Below the pieces are notes generated by a model. The model did not search any database. It was given only the letters and a program-made list of their open reading frames with translations, and was not told the DNA's origin. Made by a program: the position numbers and the translations under genes. Shown in pieces: positions 51,441 through 64,000 of a DNA stretch of 64,000 bases; position 1 is the first letter of the stretch; the number at the start of each line of letters is the position of its first letter. Origin of the DNA: Amblyornis subalaris (taxonomy: Eukaryota; Chordata; Aves; Passeriformes; Ptilonorhynchidae); contig JACAXG010000025.1 of the NCBI GenBank assembly GCA_018881555.1, positions 4,657,899 through 4,721,898 of the forward strand, in the 5' to 3' direction.

Positions 51441-54400
51441 TAGGCAGTATGGAGGATAATATGTACTTGTTAAACTCAAATCAGATGGACTTGACAGAAG
51501 CAAAAAAATGTGACATATCTTTTTTTGATAGAAAAACAGGAAAATAAATCACATGGAATAGATCTGTCACATTTGAATAACAAATTTTCCAAGTGTAATT
51601 TAAAAACTACTTATACTGTGATGACAGACACATTGGAAGATTATATTTTAAAAATAACTGGACAATTGCAAGATTAGCAAAAAGCATGTCAATTCCTTTG
51701 GTATTTTTAAACATAATTTAAAACATATTGGCAACAATAAGAAGAATTAAGCAGATTAGATGATCTCCTTATGTTGAGGATTGTAGAGGCAAAAAATGAA
51801 AGTCTGTTTCTTCCTACACTACTTCATTTGCGTTATTCCAGATTTCCAGAGCTATAACTGAGATCAGACTTCATTTCCGGATCCTTTATCCACACCGTAT
51901 CCAAGTTCAATTAAATCTTTTTCAAGAGGCTCCTGAGTACATCAACCTAGGGGCAGGAAACAGTCTTCTGACTTCGTGGCTTAAATGTAAGGGGAGATAA
52001 ATAAAGACATACAATTATTTCTTTGGTCTCGCCGGGGTAACCATCTCACAACTCTTGAAGTACAAGCCTGCTGTAATCATTAGGGCATGGTTAATGAAAA
52101 CAGCTCATTATTGGCTTGGAGATACTGTCCTCTAGCAATGCCCTTTAGATTGAAATGTATGCAAATGAACACTATTTAGTTTGGAAGTTTTACTGCATAG
52201 ACCTTGTAAATATGAAAATTTAATTACTAAGTGTAATATTTATCATGAGGAGCTGTAGCTCTCCTCTTTATCCTACCAAGAAAATGAGAAAATATTCCTT
52301 TAGAACTAGATGACTAACAGATGCTTCTGTCCAGTGTTTCCACAAACCTGAACAGATACACACCAGACCAAATATGCATAGATTTATCCTGTTATCCTGG
52401 AGACCATTATACCAGCATCCTTCACATTTTGATAAGGGTCCAGCATTTTACAGCTTCTGTAAGAGAATTTGCACATGAATCCAGAAGGAAATAAATTGCT
52501 GGGAGGAAAAGTATTTTGTAACAAAACTGCTCTCTGACAGCTTGAGAACAATGAAATGCTTTCATAAGTAAATGGTGCATATCTCATGATATGTTCTCAG
52601 GAGGAGATCATCTGATCTGGCCTGAACAGAGGAGAAATGCTTCAGACACGGATATTATCCTGCCCATATGGAGGAGATTTTGAGCTGTTGGAAGAATCGA
52701 TCATTTACTGCCTCTTCAGTTCTGACAAATACATGAAGAAATCCAGAAACTGATTTGGGTGGATCAAAGGTTTTTTTGCATGCAGGAAAATCTTGGGTGA
52801 ACAAAAAAATTGAAAAAAACCCAAACAGTAAACTATACTTAATTTTTAGACAGTTTGTTTTGTAAGATAGAAAGAACCATTGACATTTGAAGCTACTTTA
52901 ATACTGAAATATCTCCAAGTTTGATTCCTAGAATAATTTAGCCCAGAATTTTTTGACATTTCAGGACTACTCCTGCTTTTGTTTTTACTTCTAAAAATTA
53001 GTATAAATTAACAACAAATATTAATATCAACAGTTTTTCGGCTACCTCATCAGTGTGGTCTCTTCCTTCTCTCCTGAGCATAGAATATTGACAGGTAGGA
53101 AAAGACAGGAAACATTTATATTATCACATGATTTGTTGGCAAACGTAATATTTATTATCAGTTGATGTAACTGTGGAAAAAACCCAAACAGACAAAATTT
53201 CAAGCATACAAGTGCTTTTTCAGATCCAAAACAGAATTAGTTAATAGAAAATAAAGTGCTATTACTGAGATTTTTAAGTTCTAGTAATATATGTTCCTCT
53301 TCCTTCCAAATTTTCCTTGCTTGTATCCTTGGATTTTCACAACTATGGTGTGACTGCTACTACAGACATAATATTTTCAGTTGAAAGTTATTTGCTAGTG
53401 CCCAGGAGGTGGGTGAGACTCATGTGCTGTGAGTCCCAGCATTAAGAAGTTCATTGCCGCTGTGAAGTCACCTGGGCTGTCTCTTCTGGCCAGGCAAACA
53501 TGAGACTGGTGGGGAAATCCAGAGAACCATCTCTCCTAGGAGTGGGCTGTTTGTCAACCAAACAACATCTGATTGTTACCTTTCTCTGTTTTTAGGAATT
53601 TCAGCTTTTCCAGTCAGTATTTTTCCCCTTGAATCCTTGAGCTCCTGATTATCACTGTCTCAACAATTACAATTTTGCCTGTTTGCTTTTCTTATCTTGC
53701 ATGACCGCATCTCACAAACTTCCTCGCACCTTAGCAACAATTTTCTCAGGAAACTTATCCAAGGTCACAGAGCTGTGCTGAATCAAACTAGGCTTTGGGT
53801 TACAGACAGCTGGTCCCCAGGGCTGAACATTGCAAGGTGACGGTGCATCCACCTTGCACATGAGCAAAGGAATATATTCTATGGCTGTGTGCATTGCTCT
53901 GAACTCAAAAAACAAGAATGTTTTTGTTTGTCTCTTCAGATCCTCTTAGCTTTGAAGTTGAAGCGTCAGGAAAAAAACAAGGACTTTTCATAAAAGCTTC
54001 CAAACATCATCTCTTTCTCTTATTTCTCAAATAACTGAAAAAAAAAAAAATTAAAAGGGGAAAACACAAAGATAACCGAGTAATGACTCACATTCATCTA
54101 ATGATTTTAATCTCTCGAGGCACTTTAAGAAATGTCATNACCGCACATATCCATGTTGTGGGTTGTCCTTCAATTTATATTACAAATGTCAGACATGATC
54201 CCAGTATTAATCAATATAATTACTACAACGTTTAATAATTCTTCCATACTCAGCCTCACCATTCTTTTAGATCTGGAAAATAATAGCATGGCGTTTTATA
54301 TGTGGCAATATTTTTTTCTTCCTTTTTTTTGCTAACTGAGGATAACCTTTTCTGGAGAAATCCCATCATAGTACCTGGATTATATAAGAGGTCTGAGAGT

Positions 54401-56484
54401 CCTTCCCCCGCAATTTTTGTGCTTTATTATCAGCATTAGAAGGAGGATGACCCTTGCACAGATTATTTTGGGTTCATATACTACTGTTTATTCTGCTTAA
54501 ATCAGTCAGTCAATATTCTGGCATTTGAGGTAGACAGAGACATCTGGAGCAATCCTACTTGTTTACAACCCAGGGAATGCTGTCTTCAGGAGCAAACATC
54601 AGTGTGACCTCAAGGTTATGAACTGGTGCCTCTGTGAGTGATTCACAGTCTGCAAAAGATAATGCTGTCCAGACTCCTCACAGCTGGATCTTTCAGGAAC
54701 TACATTCAGCTCTCTGAAACTTCTCTTAAATCTACCTCATTGCTTCTGTTTGCTTGACATCTGGCATGAGAGGATGTATCTCATCTCCCCACAGTGCCCC
54801 ATACAGATGGTAAATGACAGCAATGCTGAACTGTTTTGAAGTGAAAGCATTATACAGTCCAATCGCCACTTTAGCTCTAAAACAACCTTTTACACACAAT
54901 CATCATTCTCCTGAAATCCCTCTGTTTCATTCATATCCAGCAACCAAATCTCTTTCAGGAACTGCCGGTTGTTACCCCTGGGTATCAGTGGATGCACCAT
55001 AATCTCCTGCTATGAAACACCCAAATTTTCATGCATGTGGATTGAAGGCTTCCTTTCTCTGATTCNGGCTCAGTACTGATACAAAGGCATTACATATAAA
55101 ATGCATATATATAAAGCTCATCATTGATATAAAGATACAGGATGCTTCATAAGACCAATTTCACTACTCTGCCAGGACAGTAAAAGCGACTCCTGTCACT
55201 AAGCTTATTTGTACCCATGCTGATCCCAGCAGTTCTGATCGTGCTGATGTGCCACAAGATAGAGCTCACGGGCTCATTACATAAGGATGAAACATTTTTC
55301 TCAGACCTCTGCTGAACCCAACATCTGTGTTTACAGATAAATACTTTGTAATTCTGATCACACACGAGCAAGTTGGTGCTACATGTCTAAGGATACTGGG
55401 AAATAACATGTGAATGATGCACCTCACTTTGGATGACCAAATTATTTCTCTTTTAGATCTGCTGGGGGTTTAAAGTTTTATTTCTTTGTTTTAATTTTGG
55501 CCTTTACATGTTAAAAATATAGGCTGGTATACATGTATGGTTGAGGAACAAGAATCTGAATGCAATGATGGTTCACAAAACAGCAAAATGAGAGTACATT
55601 TGGCAAAGACCAAGGCATCTCCTACATGTGAATATCTTTAAAATGAAACTTTACACAGGAATGAAAACGTTCAATTAAAATTGATATTATGAGAACTGCA
55701 TAAAGAGTCTTGATTTGGAAACAATCAAGAAATAAAATAGTTCATTTCCCAAGAATGTTCCGAGGAAGTGAATGACGACCGATAGAAGACCAAACACTTG
55801 AATATTGGCTTGCCTGCTTTCCTTTGAAGAAGTGCTGCTCTTTGTGATCCATTCATTTCACAGAATGGTACTTGGTAATTTGTTCAGAGAACCTTTTTGA
55901 AGGAGTGTATCTAACATTTCCAATTACATCTTGAAGGCTTGGCACAAAGAGATGAGAAAGATCTTAAAAATGGGGAAATGAATAACTAATTCAGGCTGCT
56001 CTTTCTCCTCCCACCCTCCCTGAATCCTTCCCCCCATTTAAATTGTGAAAAATCTGATCTGCTGAAGTTATTAGGAGGCCTTATTAAGCAACTATGATCN
56101 TCAGATAATAGGTTCTGAAAATAATAAACCAACTCAGGAATGAGAATCCAGTGTTTGGTACTCAACATCTAAATGAGCTCTCAGAAGCATGTATATCTCA
56201 ACTGAACAGAATAGTTTTAAGCAAGTGATAAGAGTGAGCAGGAAAGACATTCACTGCTATCGTAATCAAGCACTTCATAGAGTAATTAATTAGATAAAGC
56301 CATAATGCACCATAGGCAAATGCTGGTATTAAATAAGTATTCACACGCTGTTTGTTCAGACACAATGCTGGGTATTGTATTCTGCTAGACTGTCATTCAA
56401 GACCCTTGTAATCTATGTAATTGATTCCTGGATTTCATTAGCCGATGCAATATGCTGTGAAAGGCCAAATGTATTTATGGGTTA
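51441..56484. other. Unique non-coding DNA
   Basis: No gene or clear element is seen. Ns are nearly absent between 51.1 and 54.1 kb. A poly-A run sits at 54038-54050. Segments 52060-52260 and 56220-56470 are unique AT-rich blocks with TAAT-type motifs (for example GAGTAATTAATTAG near 56280) and could be regulatory, but nothing proves it. Confidence 0.5.
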
Positions 56485-56690
56485 TCTAATCTAGGAGAGG
56501 AGAAGAAGAGGGAAGACATGAGTGAAATCTTNAAATATGTAAGAAACAGCTGCCAGAGAGTAAGGAATAATTTGTTTGTTTCAGTTCCCACTTAGAAAAA
56601 GACATACTGAGTTTAAATTTCAGCAAGGGAAATTTCGTTTAGATATCTGGGAAACAATTTTGTCAGAGAAAGGAGACTGACTTGAGCNTG
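56485..56690 (+). mobile_element. Ancient CR1 LINE fragment
   Basis: TCTAATCTAGGAGAGGAGAA, GAGTGAAATCTTNAAATATG, AAGGAATAATTTGTTTGTTT, AATTTCAGCAAGGGAAATTT and CGTTTAGATATCTGG follow the same region of the old CR1 consensus as the 51 kb copy (GAGAAAAGAAGACTGAG..., CTTCAAATATGT, AGCAAGGGAGATTTAGGTTAGATAT). The 3' end is lost. No coding capacity remains. Confidence 0.65.
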
Positions 56691-59600
56691 CTGCTCAGTC
56701 TCTGCTACTCTGGAGTCTTCCTCTGTGTAACCAGTCTTTGTCAGGAAAGGTTTAAGATTAGCCCATCCTGCCATGGGACAAGATGAAGGACTACACANCT
56801 CCTGAAGGAGTCTGCCAATGTAATTTTCTCCTCTAAATTTTCTCTGGTGCAACATATTGCACTTCCCCTGTATTCTCTGTCTCCTCATTTCAGCAGGGTA
56901 TTATTGAAATTACAGAAAATGTGCAATGAAAGCAGAATGTGTTTCCTCCCCTCAGCTCACCTCTGGGGGAATAATATTTTCTAGCATTGCCTGTACAAAT
57001 TTGAGGTGAGCCTTAGTTGCCATGTGTGATTTGCAGTTATAGAAAACACATGGGGGTTGTGCTGGAGTGAAAGAGTCTCAGTCTCAGCTGGCCATGAGAA
57101 CTGAACCTCACACTTACCTTTCAGAGGCATGTTGCTCAAATGATAAGCTTTATAAAGTTCTAAAAGAATCTTGTTTTTAACAAGTGCACTAAAAGCTCCT
57201 TTCAGAAGCATGCATTAAACAAAGCTCTCAGCAAGAATGTGTGTCTGAATGGGCACTGTGAAACCTGCAATCTGAAGAAGCCTCAATAACAAATCAAATC
57301 CCTTCTGGCATGGTTTTCTGTACTGGNATGTGTTTATTCTCTCTGGGAAGTCTTCTCTTTAGCACTCTGTGTCTGGAATGTAAAAGGAGAAAGAATTTTC
57401 TTTCCTGAAGTGAAGGAAGTTTTCCTGGAAAGTTTTCTCTGGAATACTTCTTTAAAGTCCTTAAAAGTTGCTCAGGTTTTTTCCACCTCTTAGATGTCTC
57501 TGTTTTCTTAAAAATCTCAGTCTTAAAGAATTGTGACAGTACTTTGTGGAAGTTTGAGTATCCTGCATTTTCCTTTCATCACTGTTGCCAGGGCTTCCCA
57601 CTTGGATGATTTGTTCTGTGTTGTTTGTTATGCCAGGATTCCCACAGCACGCATGGTAAACTTGCAACAGAGACAATGGTGGCGAACCATGGGAAATATA
57701 AACCCACAAGGAAGGCCAGGAGGATGAGAGCTCAAAGAAACGAGATTGCTGCACGCTGTGTGCCCTGGGGTAAAGGAGATGTCATGGGGGATGTGTATCT
57801 GGAACTGCTGGGTCTGGATCAGTGCAATACTCCTCCTGAACAATTTAAGACCTGGCTAAAACATCTTCTTGGTGCACAAAAAACCAAGTTAGCTCATCCT
57901 CAANAAATTTTTCTGTGCAGTTTTAACAGCAAATTTAGTTGGTGTTTACCTAGGGGTGCTGTCTAACTTACAGGGTTGCCAACAACTTCTCAACATCGTG
58001 GGAGAAAATGGACAAAAACCTCAGGTTTTGAAATAACATTTTGTGAATGAAATTCAGGAGGCTAAGAATGGATTTTTTTAAATAGAGAATGTTGACAGAA
58101 ATGACTCCCAAATTGTTTTCTCATGAGCACAGGTAAAATTTTGCCCAACTTATTGACTGCCGTCAAATCCTAACGAGAGCTACAAAAAACCACTGCTGTA
58201 ATACCATGCCAGCACTGGCTGTGCTCAGAGCTATTTAATACAGGTCTCACAGAGAGTGTAATAATTTTGTAATCAGAAAACATTTGCACTTGGCCACATA
58301 TTTCCTGCAGGCAGCCCCTCAGTCTCTGACAGTTGAATCAGACATACAAATTCCAGGCAACTGTAAGAAAGTCTCTAGTTATCCAGAGCTATTTCCAAAA
58401 ATAACAAAAATAAACACATGTACAATAGTTTTCACCTGGGACTCTCTGTCGGTTTGGGTTTTGCATGCTCCTGAAATGTGAATATTAAATAGCATGCGCC
58501 TGTTTAGAACTTCTGCCTTCTATATACATATTGTTGTATAAACCTCAGATCAGCAATTCCCTCTTTTATTGTCTCTTCAATTAAAAGTGCTATGAAATCA
58601 CCAGGCTTCTCTCACGCAAAGGCTATGCTGGCTACTGACTTTGGTGAACAGTGTGGTTTTCCAGGGGCTAATAAGGCTGAACCTCCCTGTGTATCACTTA
58701 CATCCATCTACACTCTTGGCAACAGCCTTTTATTCTGCCACATTTCATTTACTCCAGCATTGGTCCAGATGACACTAATGATGTTGAAAGCCAGGAGGAT
58801 GCTGTTAATAAATGTGGTCCAGAGGCCTGGTATGTATGTGACCTTTATCTTTCAAATGACCTGTGTAAATTCAGTCCAGTCAATACACCTAGATAGATTG
58901 CTGTGTTTCCAGGGCTATAAAATTAGGTTAGAAAATTCCAGGACAAGAGAAATTGATGGGATTGCCTGACTGAAACTGGCCATTGTTGCAATTTGTCTGT
59001 AGGGACTCACTGATGTGATACTTGGATCCGTCACACCTAAACATGAATGGATGAGGATGTAGCTGCCTGCTGAAGGTTATTAAAAACCTCAAGTGTGTTA
59101 TTCCCTGCGTATCCTGAGCTTTATCTTAATGTGGTTACTCAGAGTTTCATTAAAACAGAATATAGACATAAGCATAGGAAGATCTCTCTCCTATTGAAGC
59201 TGCAGATGGATGCCAGGCATGATGTCTGAAGCNGTCTACAGCTGTACTGTGAGATTACATGAGTTTCACTTGAATCTCACTTGAAACAGCTTCCAACACC
59301 TCAAGTCACCACGGAGAAACACATTTTGTCTTGAAGAACCTTAGACAGAGGCATACATATTTACTCTGCTGAAACATGTTGAAGAGAAAGCCATAAACCC
59401 CATCCACTTCATGGCCATATTTGTCTGAAAGGCATAGGTGCATTTCACAGGTCTGGTTCAAACCTGTTGTCTGAAGATGACTTCCATTTTCCTAACGTTT
59501 AATCTGGACTCTAGAAAATAGAGATATATCTGGTTTTGTTAAAAAATCTCCATCTTTCCAGTAGTTTCCTCTCAAAAACGATATTGATGAGCTTCCTTGA

Positions 59601-62600
59601 ATAACTGTAAGTAAATGAGAAAAAGAGGACTGACTGTCCTCAGACCAAGAGTACAGGTAGCCTCATATGGTACCCCCCAAATGGTCAATTTTGGATGCTT
59701 AGGGAAAAACTAGTGCAAGCTGGACAGTACAGATTCTTTCCCTCATTACGTAGTCTCTGTCTTTTATGCTGCTCCCCATCTCCCGGTGAATAGTTGTTTA
59801 GAGATTTTCTGGGATAACTACTGTATTTAAAGCTTGATAGTTACTCATAGATCTGATTTAATTGTTGGTAACCTGTTTAAAACAATAACTAAATAACAAG
59901 AAAAGATAAATCCACAATTACATGTTCATATTTGTAATACAATCAGGTCTTTTGATAGGATAGGGTGATGATGCCATTTTTAATGTTCATGTTAAAATGG
60001 TGCCACATTTACTTTCTGGAAACACTTGGGCAGCAGAGCGTAGCTAGAGAAAAATGCTCATGAATAGCAAATATTAAGCTCAAATGCTTGAATATTCCCT
60101 GAAGACAGGTTCCAGGTTGTCTATTCCATTTTGTCATTTGCAGCTCCTTCTCTAGCTGTACACAGTATAAATCAGCCAAAAGGGAAGGAGTCAGCAGCAA
60201 GAAAATTGAAATAGGCCTACTCCAAAATTCATACTGCAGCANATCATTCACTAAATGATAAAAATACAAGAATTGTGTCTGGAGTGAAAATATACAGAAA
60301 ACAAGAAGCTCATTTAAAAATACAGTCTATAAACAACAAAAAAGAGTTGTTTTTACTTTGATAATCATTGGGCTGTGATCAAAACGTTAGCTTTAATTTT
60401 ATCTCTTTCTTGGAAAGATGGCAAAATTAAATATTAGTACTACTTGAACTGTGAGGTTTAGGTAGTCAAAATCACCCTGACTAGTGTCAAAACTCCATGT
60501 CCTTTCCAAAGGGCATTTAGCTCCAACCAGTTCTGCAGGTACATTTTTACCTGAGCAGTGAGTCTGGATATGTTAATCTGGCTGTTCCAACTCATGTGTA
60601 CGCACCCTGNCTCTATTTTTGCGAATACATCATTCGTGTTCTGCTTTACAAAGGTNGTTGTTTTTTTTTTATTTCCTTAGACAAAAGACTCCTGCAAATA
60701 ACTATCACTGATCACAAAACTCATTGTGCAGCTGGATGAAAATAACTCGGTAAGGATCTTACAGTGAGGAAATTGATGGAAATGATTGATCCATAGACAG
60801 AGATCGATGCAGAAACAGTTAAGAAGTCTGATTTAACTTTTCAAGGTTCAATCTCATCCTAAACATGAGATCTGCCCTTTCAACACAGTCTCTGAAAAAC
60901 CTGATATGTAACATCAGTCTCATGAGAGTTTTTTGTCGTCTACATGATGGTAAACTTCACTCCAGTTGTGAAAAAATGTTGTATATCACATAAAAATTTT
61001 CAAATAATGTTTGATTAGCTAACCACCAGCACAGTTAAAATTAAAAATATATGAGAATTTAAACCGTGTCGGGATAAAAATTGTTGGTTTGTCCCATCCC
61101 TTTTTACAATGTTAAATTTTTACNTTGTAATGTTACACACTCACTGCAGAAAATATATGTCCTTTTAGAGGAAAAGCCCACTTCTTCCTTTTAAATATCC
61201 TTTGATTCACAAAGCAGCCAGTTATCAGTTATGTTATTGTCTTTCTTCAGATGCAGATTAATAGGTGAAGAGCAAAATCAAGCAGCTACAATAATTGGTA
61301 TTTTCTCATCCCTCCTCTAGTAATAAGCTGATCCTGTCCGACAAATCAGTTAAAGGGAAAGAAGCATAAAAGCAGTGAATGAGACTCCTCTATATTAGGT
61401 TAAACAAGCTATAAAGTGCAACTGGTGCCTGAAAGATGTTAAATACACAATATTTTCCTGGTGAGTTTATACAGTAAATTGTGTTTTCCCTTAGTAAGAT
61501 AACAGGAAATGGCAAACTAACAGCATTGATCATTTAAAATGTGACTCAGGATATAAGGATACAACAAAATGTTTTAAAGAACAAAATATAACAGTGCCCA
61601 ATTATTAAGGCCATGGTGGAAAAATTAATTGAAAGGAATTACAGAAAAAAAAGTAATTTAGGGTGTCAGGTGAAATATTATATTATTTATTTAAACAAAT
61701 TGACAATATAAACAAACAGTTTTTCACTTCCAGAAATGCTATAAATTTTATCATCTGAAATTTATCCAAGTTACTGCATTCTGCCACTGGAATGAAATAT
61801 TAACAATAGTATCAACATTCTAGTTAGTCTCCATTCAAACCCAAACTTTAATAGAAATAATCTGTAGGATTTTACTGAGTGTAATACTGCTAGAGAGAAG
61901 CCTTGAATTTAAACTGTCTGGATAAGGAAAATTGCATGGTTTGTGAAGGCAGTTTTGAATAAAATGGAAATTTTGCTTCTATCCCATTTAGCTGTCAAAA
62001 GGCCACTTCAAATACTTTCATAGAGCTATTTGCCTACAGAGCAAAGATAAAGACCTGGAAAAAAACCCCAACATGATTTCAAAGCAAATAACTAAAAGAT
62101 AGCAACTAGAAAAATTATCCTGAATTTCTAATTTCCATTGTTTTTAGTTTAATTTATATGTGTGTGTATTATTTCTTGATGAGACTTCAAAATGTTTAAA
62201 AAAAAACTGATGAAAATTTATTTCAATTGATGATTAGTTTGCAGCAAGGTTATTAAACACATTCATTTTTGTTAAGATTTTAAACTGGGAAACAGTGGAG
62301 AAACACAAAAGCAGGTTGACATTTAAATTAATGATAAGCAAATTAAAAAATTCCACTGTTGAGGTTGCAGAGAAACGTACACCTAAATAGATTAAAAAAT
62401 TATAATCAGAAGCTCTAGACAAAGCTGAAATGAAGTTTGGAATTCTTACAAGATGAGGAAAAAGTTAATGTCTCCTTCTAGCAAAAATGCTGCTTCTTGG
62501 ATTCACACTTGCAGAACAAAGTGATGATATACACTGAGAAAAATTTCACATTAAAGACATAGATAGCATTAACTTAGTGACTAGAAGAATTGGGGAAACC

Positions 62601-63229
62601 TTGTTTTTTCTTCTCTTTTCTTCTCTGCAGCCCTACATAGTGTGCAATCCATTATCTGTCTGCACTTCATCTGATCAAAGCACAGAAAGAATGAGCATCC
62701 AACACATGCTTCTGAGGATTTTAAGCCCAACATACATTACAGTCCTCNACTGACCCCATATGTAATACACAACAGGGTGTTCACACAGATTTTTGAATGA
62801 GCAGGCATATTTTTCCTCATTATAATGCTGCCTTTTCACCCATGCTGATCCTACACTATGCACTACAGAGATTGTAACACAGACACACACAGACATAGAA
62901 ATGTCTGAAAAGAATGTCAATATTCACTCAAAATATGGGAAGATTCTGAGTGTCAGATATTGACCTTGCTCATTGCCCTTTTACACATGCTCCCTGAGGA
63001 GTTTTCCTGTTTATTCCATCTTGCTAGAGACTGGGTGTCAGAGGAGATGGCAATGCTATCGTCTTTCTGTCCCTCCTCAGGATCACAGAATTCTTGGATA
63101 AAAATATTCAGTACACTCACACAAATCATTCTTCAGAACTTGGCTTGTGTCCCTCTTCAAAGCAGTTGCTCTACACCATGGCTGAACAACAATCATGAAT
63201 GGCAGATACACTGATTTNGTACACAATAT
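56691..63229. other. Unique non-coding DNA, no gene seen
   Basis: AT-rich sequence. Frames at 57625-57966 (113 codons) and 58592-58969 (125 codons) have no recognisable domain, and the first is overlapped by an antisense frame. From 59.9 to 62.6 kb the DNA is especially AT-rich, with few long frames and no recognised repeat. Confidence 0.5.
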
Positions 63230-63970
63230 GTGCATATTTTTAGACTTTTGGAATATTCCTGTTGTGCCCTGGGTTTCAAGAAGAAAATTCTTCAGGATAA
63301 GAAAGCAAAAGAGAAAACCTCAGCAAAGGAAAAGAAAGGATTTCCTCACATAAGGGAAGGGTCCTGTTTTTTCAAGAACACAGACAGAAATCAACATTCT
63401 GGAAGGGAGGAGTGTCATGTCCAGGAGCAGGGGTTCAGTATTGGAGGTGTGAGACAAATCAGAGATGTCCTAGTTCCCAATTCGCTAAGCTGCAGAAAGA
63501 TGGGAGCCACAAGACATGATAGACTAGGGGAGATCCCTGCAGCTGCTGTGGGGAAAGTGCATAAGGAAATGGAGGAAAGGACATCAGTCCCTGATGTCCA
63601 CCTTGGCCTAGCAGAGAGGGATGTTGATTATTCAGCCACTCTTGGTGATGAAATCAGGCATCAGAGCTGTATCCAGACTGTAGAGGTGAAACAGGAAGAG
63701 AGTAGTTACCCAATGGCCATGCCTGCTCTATGCCATGGGCTTCAAAGGCTTTGGAGGAAACCAAACATTCTGGAGACATCACTTCTGAACAATGCCTTCC
63801 CTTCACAGGCAGGGACATTTAGCCAGAGCTGTTTGGGTGTGCCTGTGCAAGTTGTCATCGGGGAGTCTCAGGATGTGGATTCACTCTTGCTGCTGGTTCC
63901 TGACCCATCCTTTGCCAGGGATATGTTTTATCTTTCCTTTCTTCTAGTGCTGGGAGAAAGTATCTCCTGA
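63230..63970 (+). other. 246-codon open reading frame, coding status unproven
   Basis: This is the longest open frame in the window that is not built from a recognised repeat. It runs from an ATG at 63230 to a TGA at 63968-63970. The predicted product has a lysine-rich N-terminal third (KKKILQDKKAKEKTSAKEKK, residues about 18-37). A mixed, acidic middle follows and a hydrophobic C-terminal end (FYLSFLLVLGESIS). I recognise no domain, signal peptide or catalytic motif. The region is GC-richer than the preceding 3 kb, which raises the odds of a long chance frame. It may be a lineage-specific exon, part of an unannotated repeat, or accidental. No promoter, splice site or polyadenylation signal has been tied to it. 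Confidence 0.2.
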
Positions 63971-64000
63971 AGGAATTGCCTGTTAGTCTGGCCTGGGTGC

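Noticed and set aside
57625..57966. 113-codon frame with a basic segment that might be an exon or nucleic-acid-binding domain
   Set aside because: No recognisable domain, an N inside the frame, an overlapping antisense frame of similar span and no visible splice context.
59450..59475. GGTTCAAACC resembling a tRNA B box
   Set aside because: No A box, acceptor stem or cloverleaf can be built around it, and no Pol III terminator is suitably placed.
1..64000. CRISPR arrays, bacterial operons, phage or plasmid modules, or another novel multi-gene system
   Set aside because: The window is vertebrate non-coding DNA. There are no regularly spaced repeats with unique spacers, no dense gene runs and no ribosome-binding-site pattern.

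Overview
This window reads as non-coding DNA from a bird genome. The avian call rests on repeats: a songbird/neoavian-style endogenous-retrovirus LTR, several CR1 LINE 3' ends (one with the diagnostic terminal 8-bp repeats), and older CR1 copies of the type shared with turtles and crocodilians. The sequence is AT-rich and CpG-poor. It carries over 100 isolated single-base N calls, which look like masked heterozygous or ambiguous positions. I found no protein-coding exon, rRNA, tRNA, CRISPR array or bacterial-style operon that I could defend. Nearly all open frames are under 130 codons and look like chance frames or run through repeats.

Layout. Positions 1-2510: unique DNA with simple repeats. 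Positions 2511-3350: an LTR fragment fused directly to a CR1 3' end. Positions 3351-9784: unremarkable unique DNA. Positions 9785-10311: a well-preserved CR1 3' end on the + strand. Positions 11460-12010: a strongly decayed, older CR1. Positions 12543-12574: a perfect homeodomain-like inverted repeat. Positions 19206-19445: a CR1 3' end on the - strand. Positions 22463-22520 and 39405-39500: small CR1 remnants. Positions 25015-25560: a probable ancient LINE remnant on the - strand. From about 25.8 to 33 kb the DNA is AT-rich, almost free of recognisable young repeats, and contains several stretches dense in TAAT-core and octamer-like motifs. That is what a gene-desert or long-intron regulatory tract looks like, although conservation cannot be tested here. 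Positions 39271-39317: paired C-tracts. Positions 42665-42975: an isolated GC- and CpG-rich patch. Positions 51075-51440 and 56485-56690: two further old CR1 copies. Positions 63230-63970: a 246-codon open frame of unknown status at the right edge.

No genes can be shown to work together here. The window is best described as an intergenic or intronic segment whose history is layered CR1 and LTR insertion, with a few candidate regulatory blocks. I did not find a previously undescribed biological system. The items most worth checking are the 63.2-64.0 kb open frame, the LTR-CR1 junction, the candidate conserved blocks between 25.8 and 33 kb, and the GC-rich patch at 42.7 kb.
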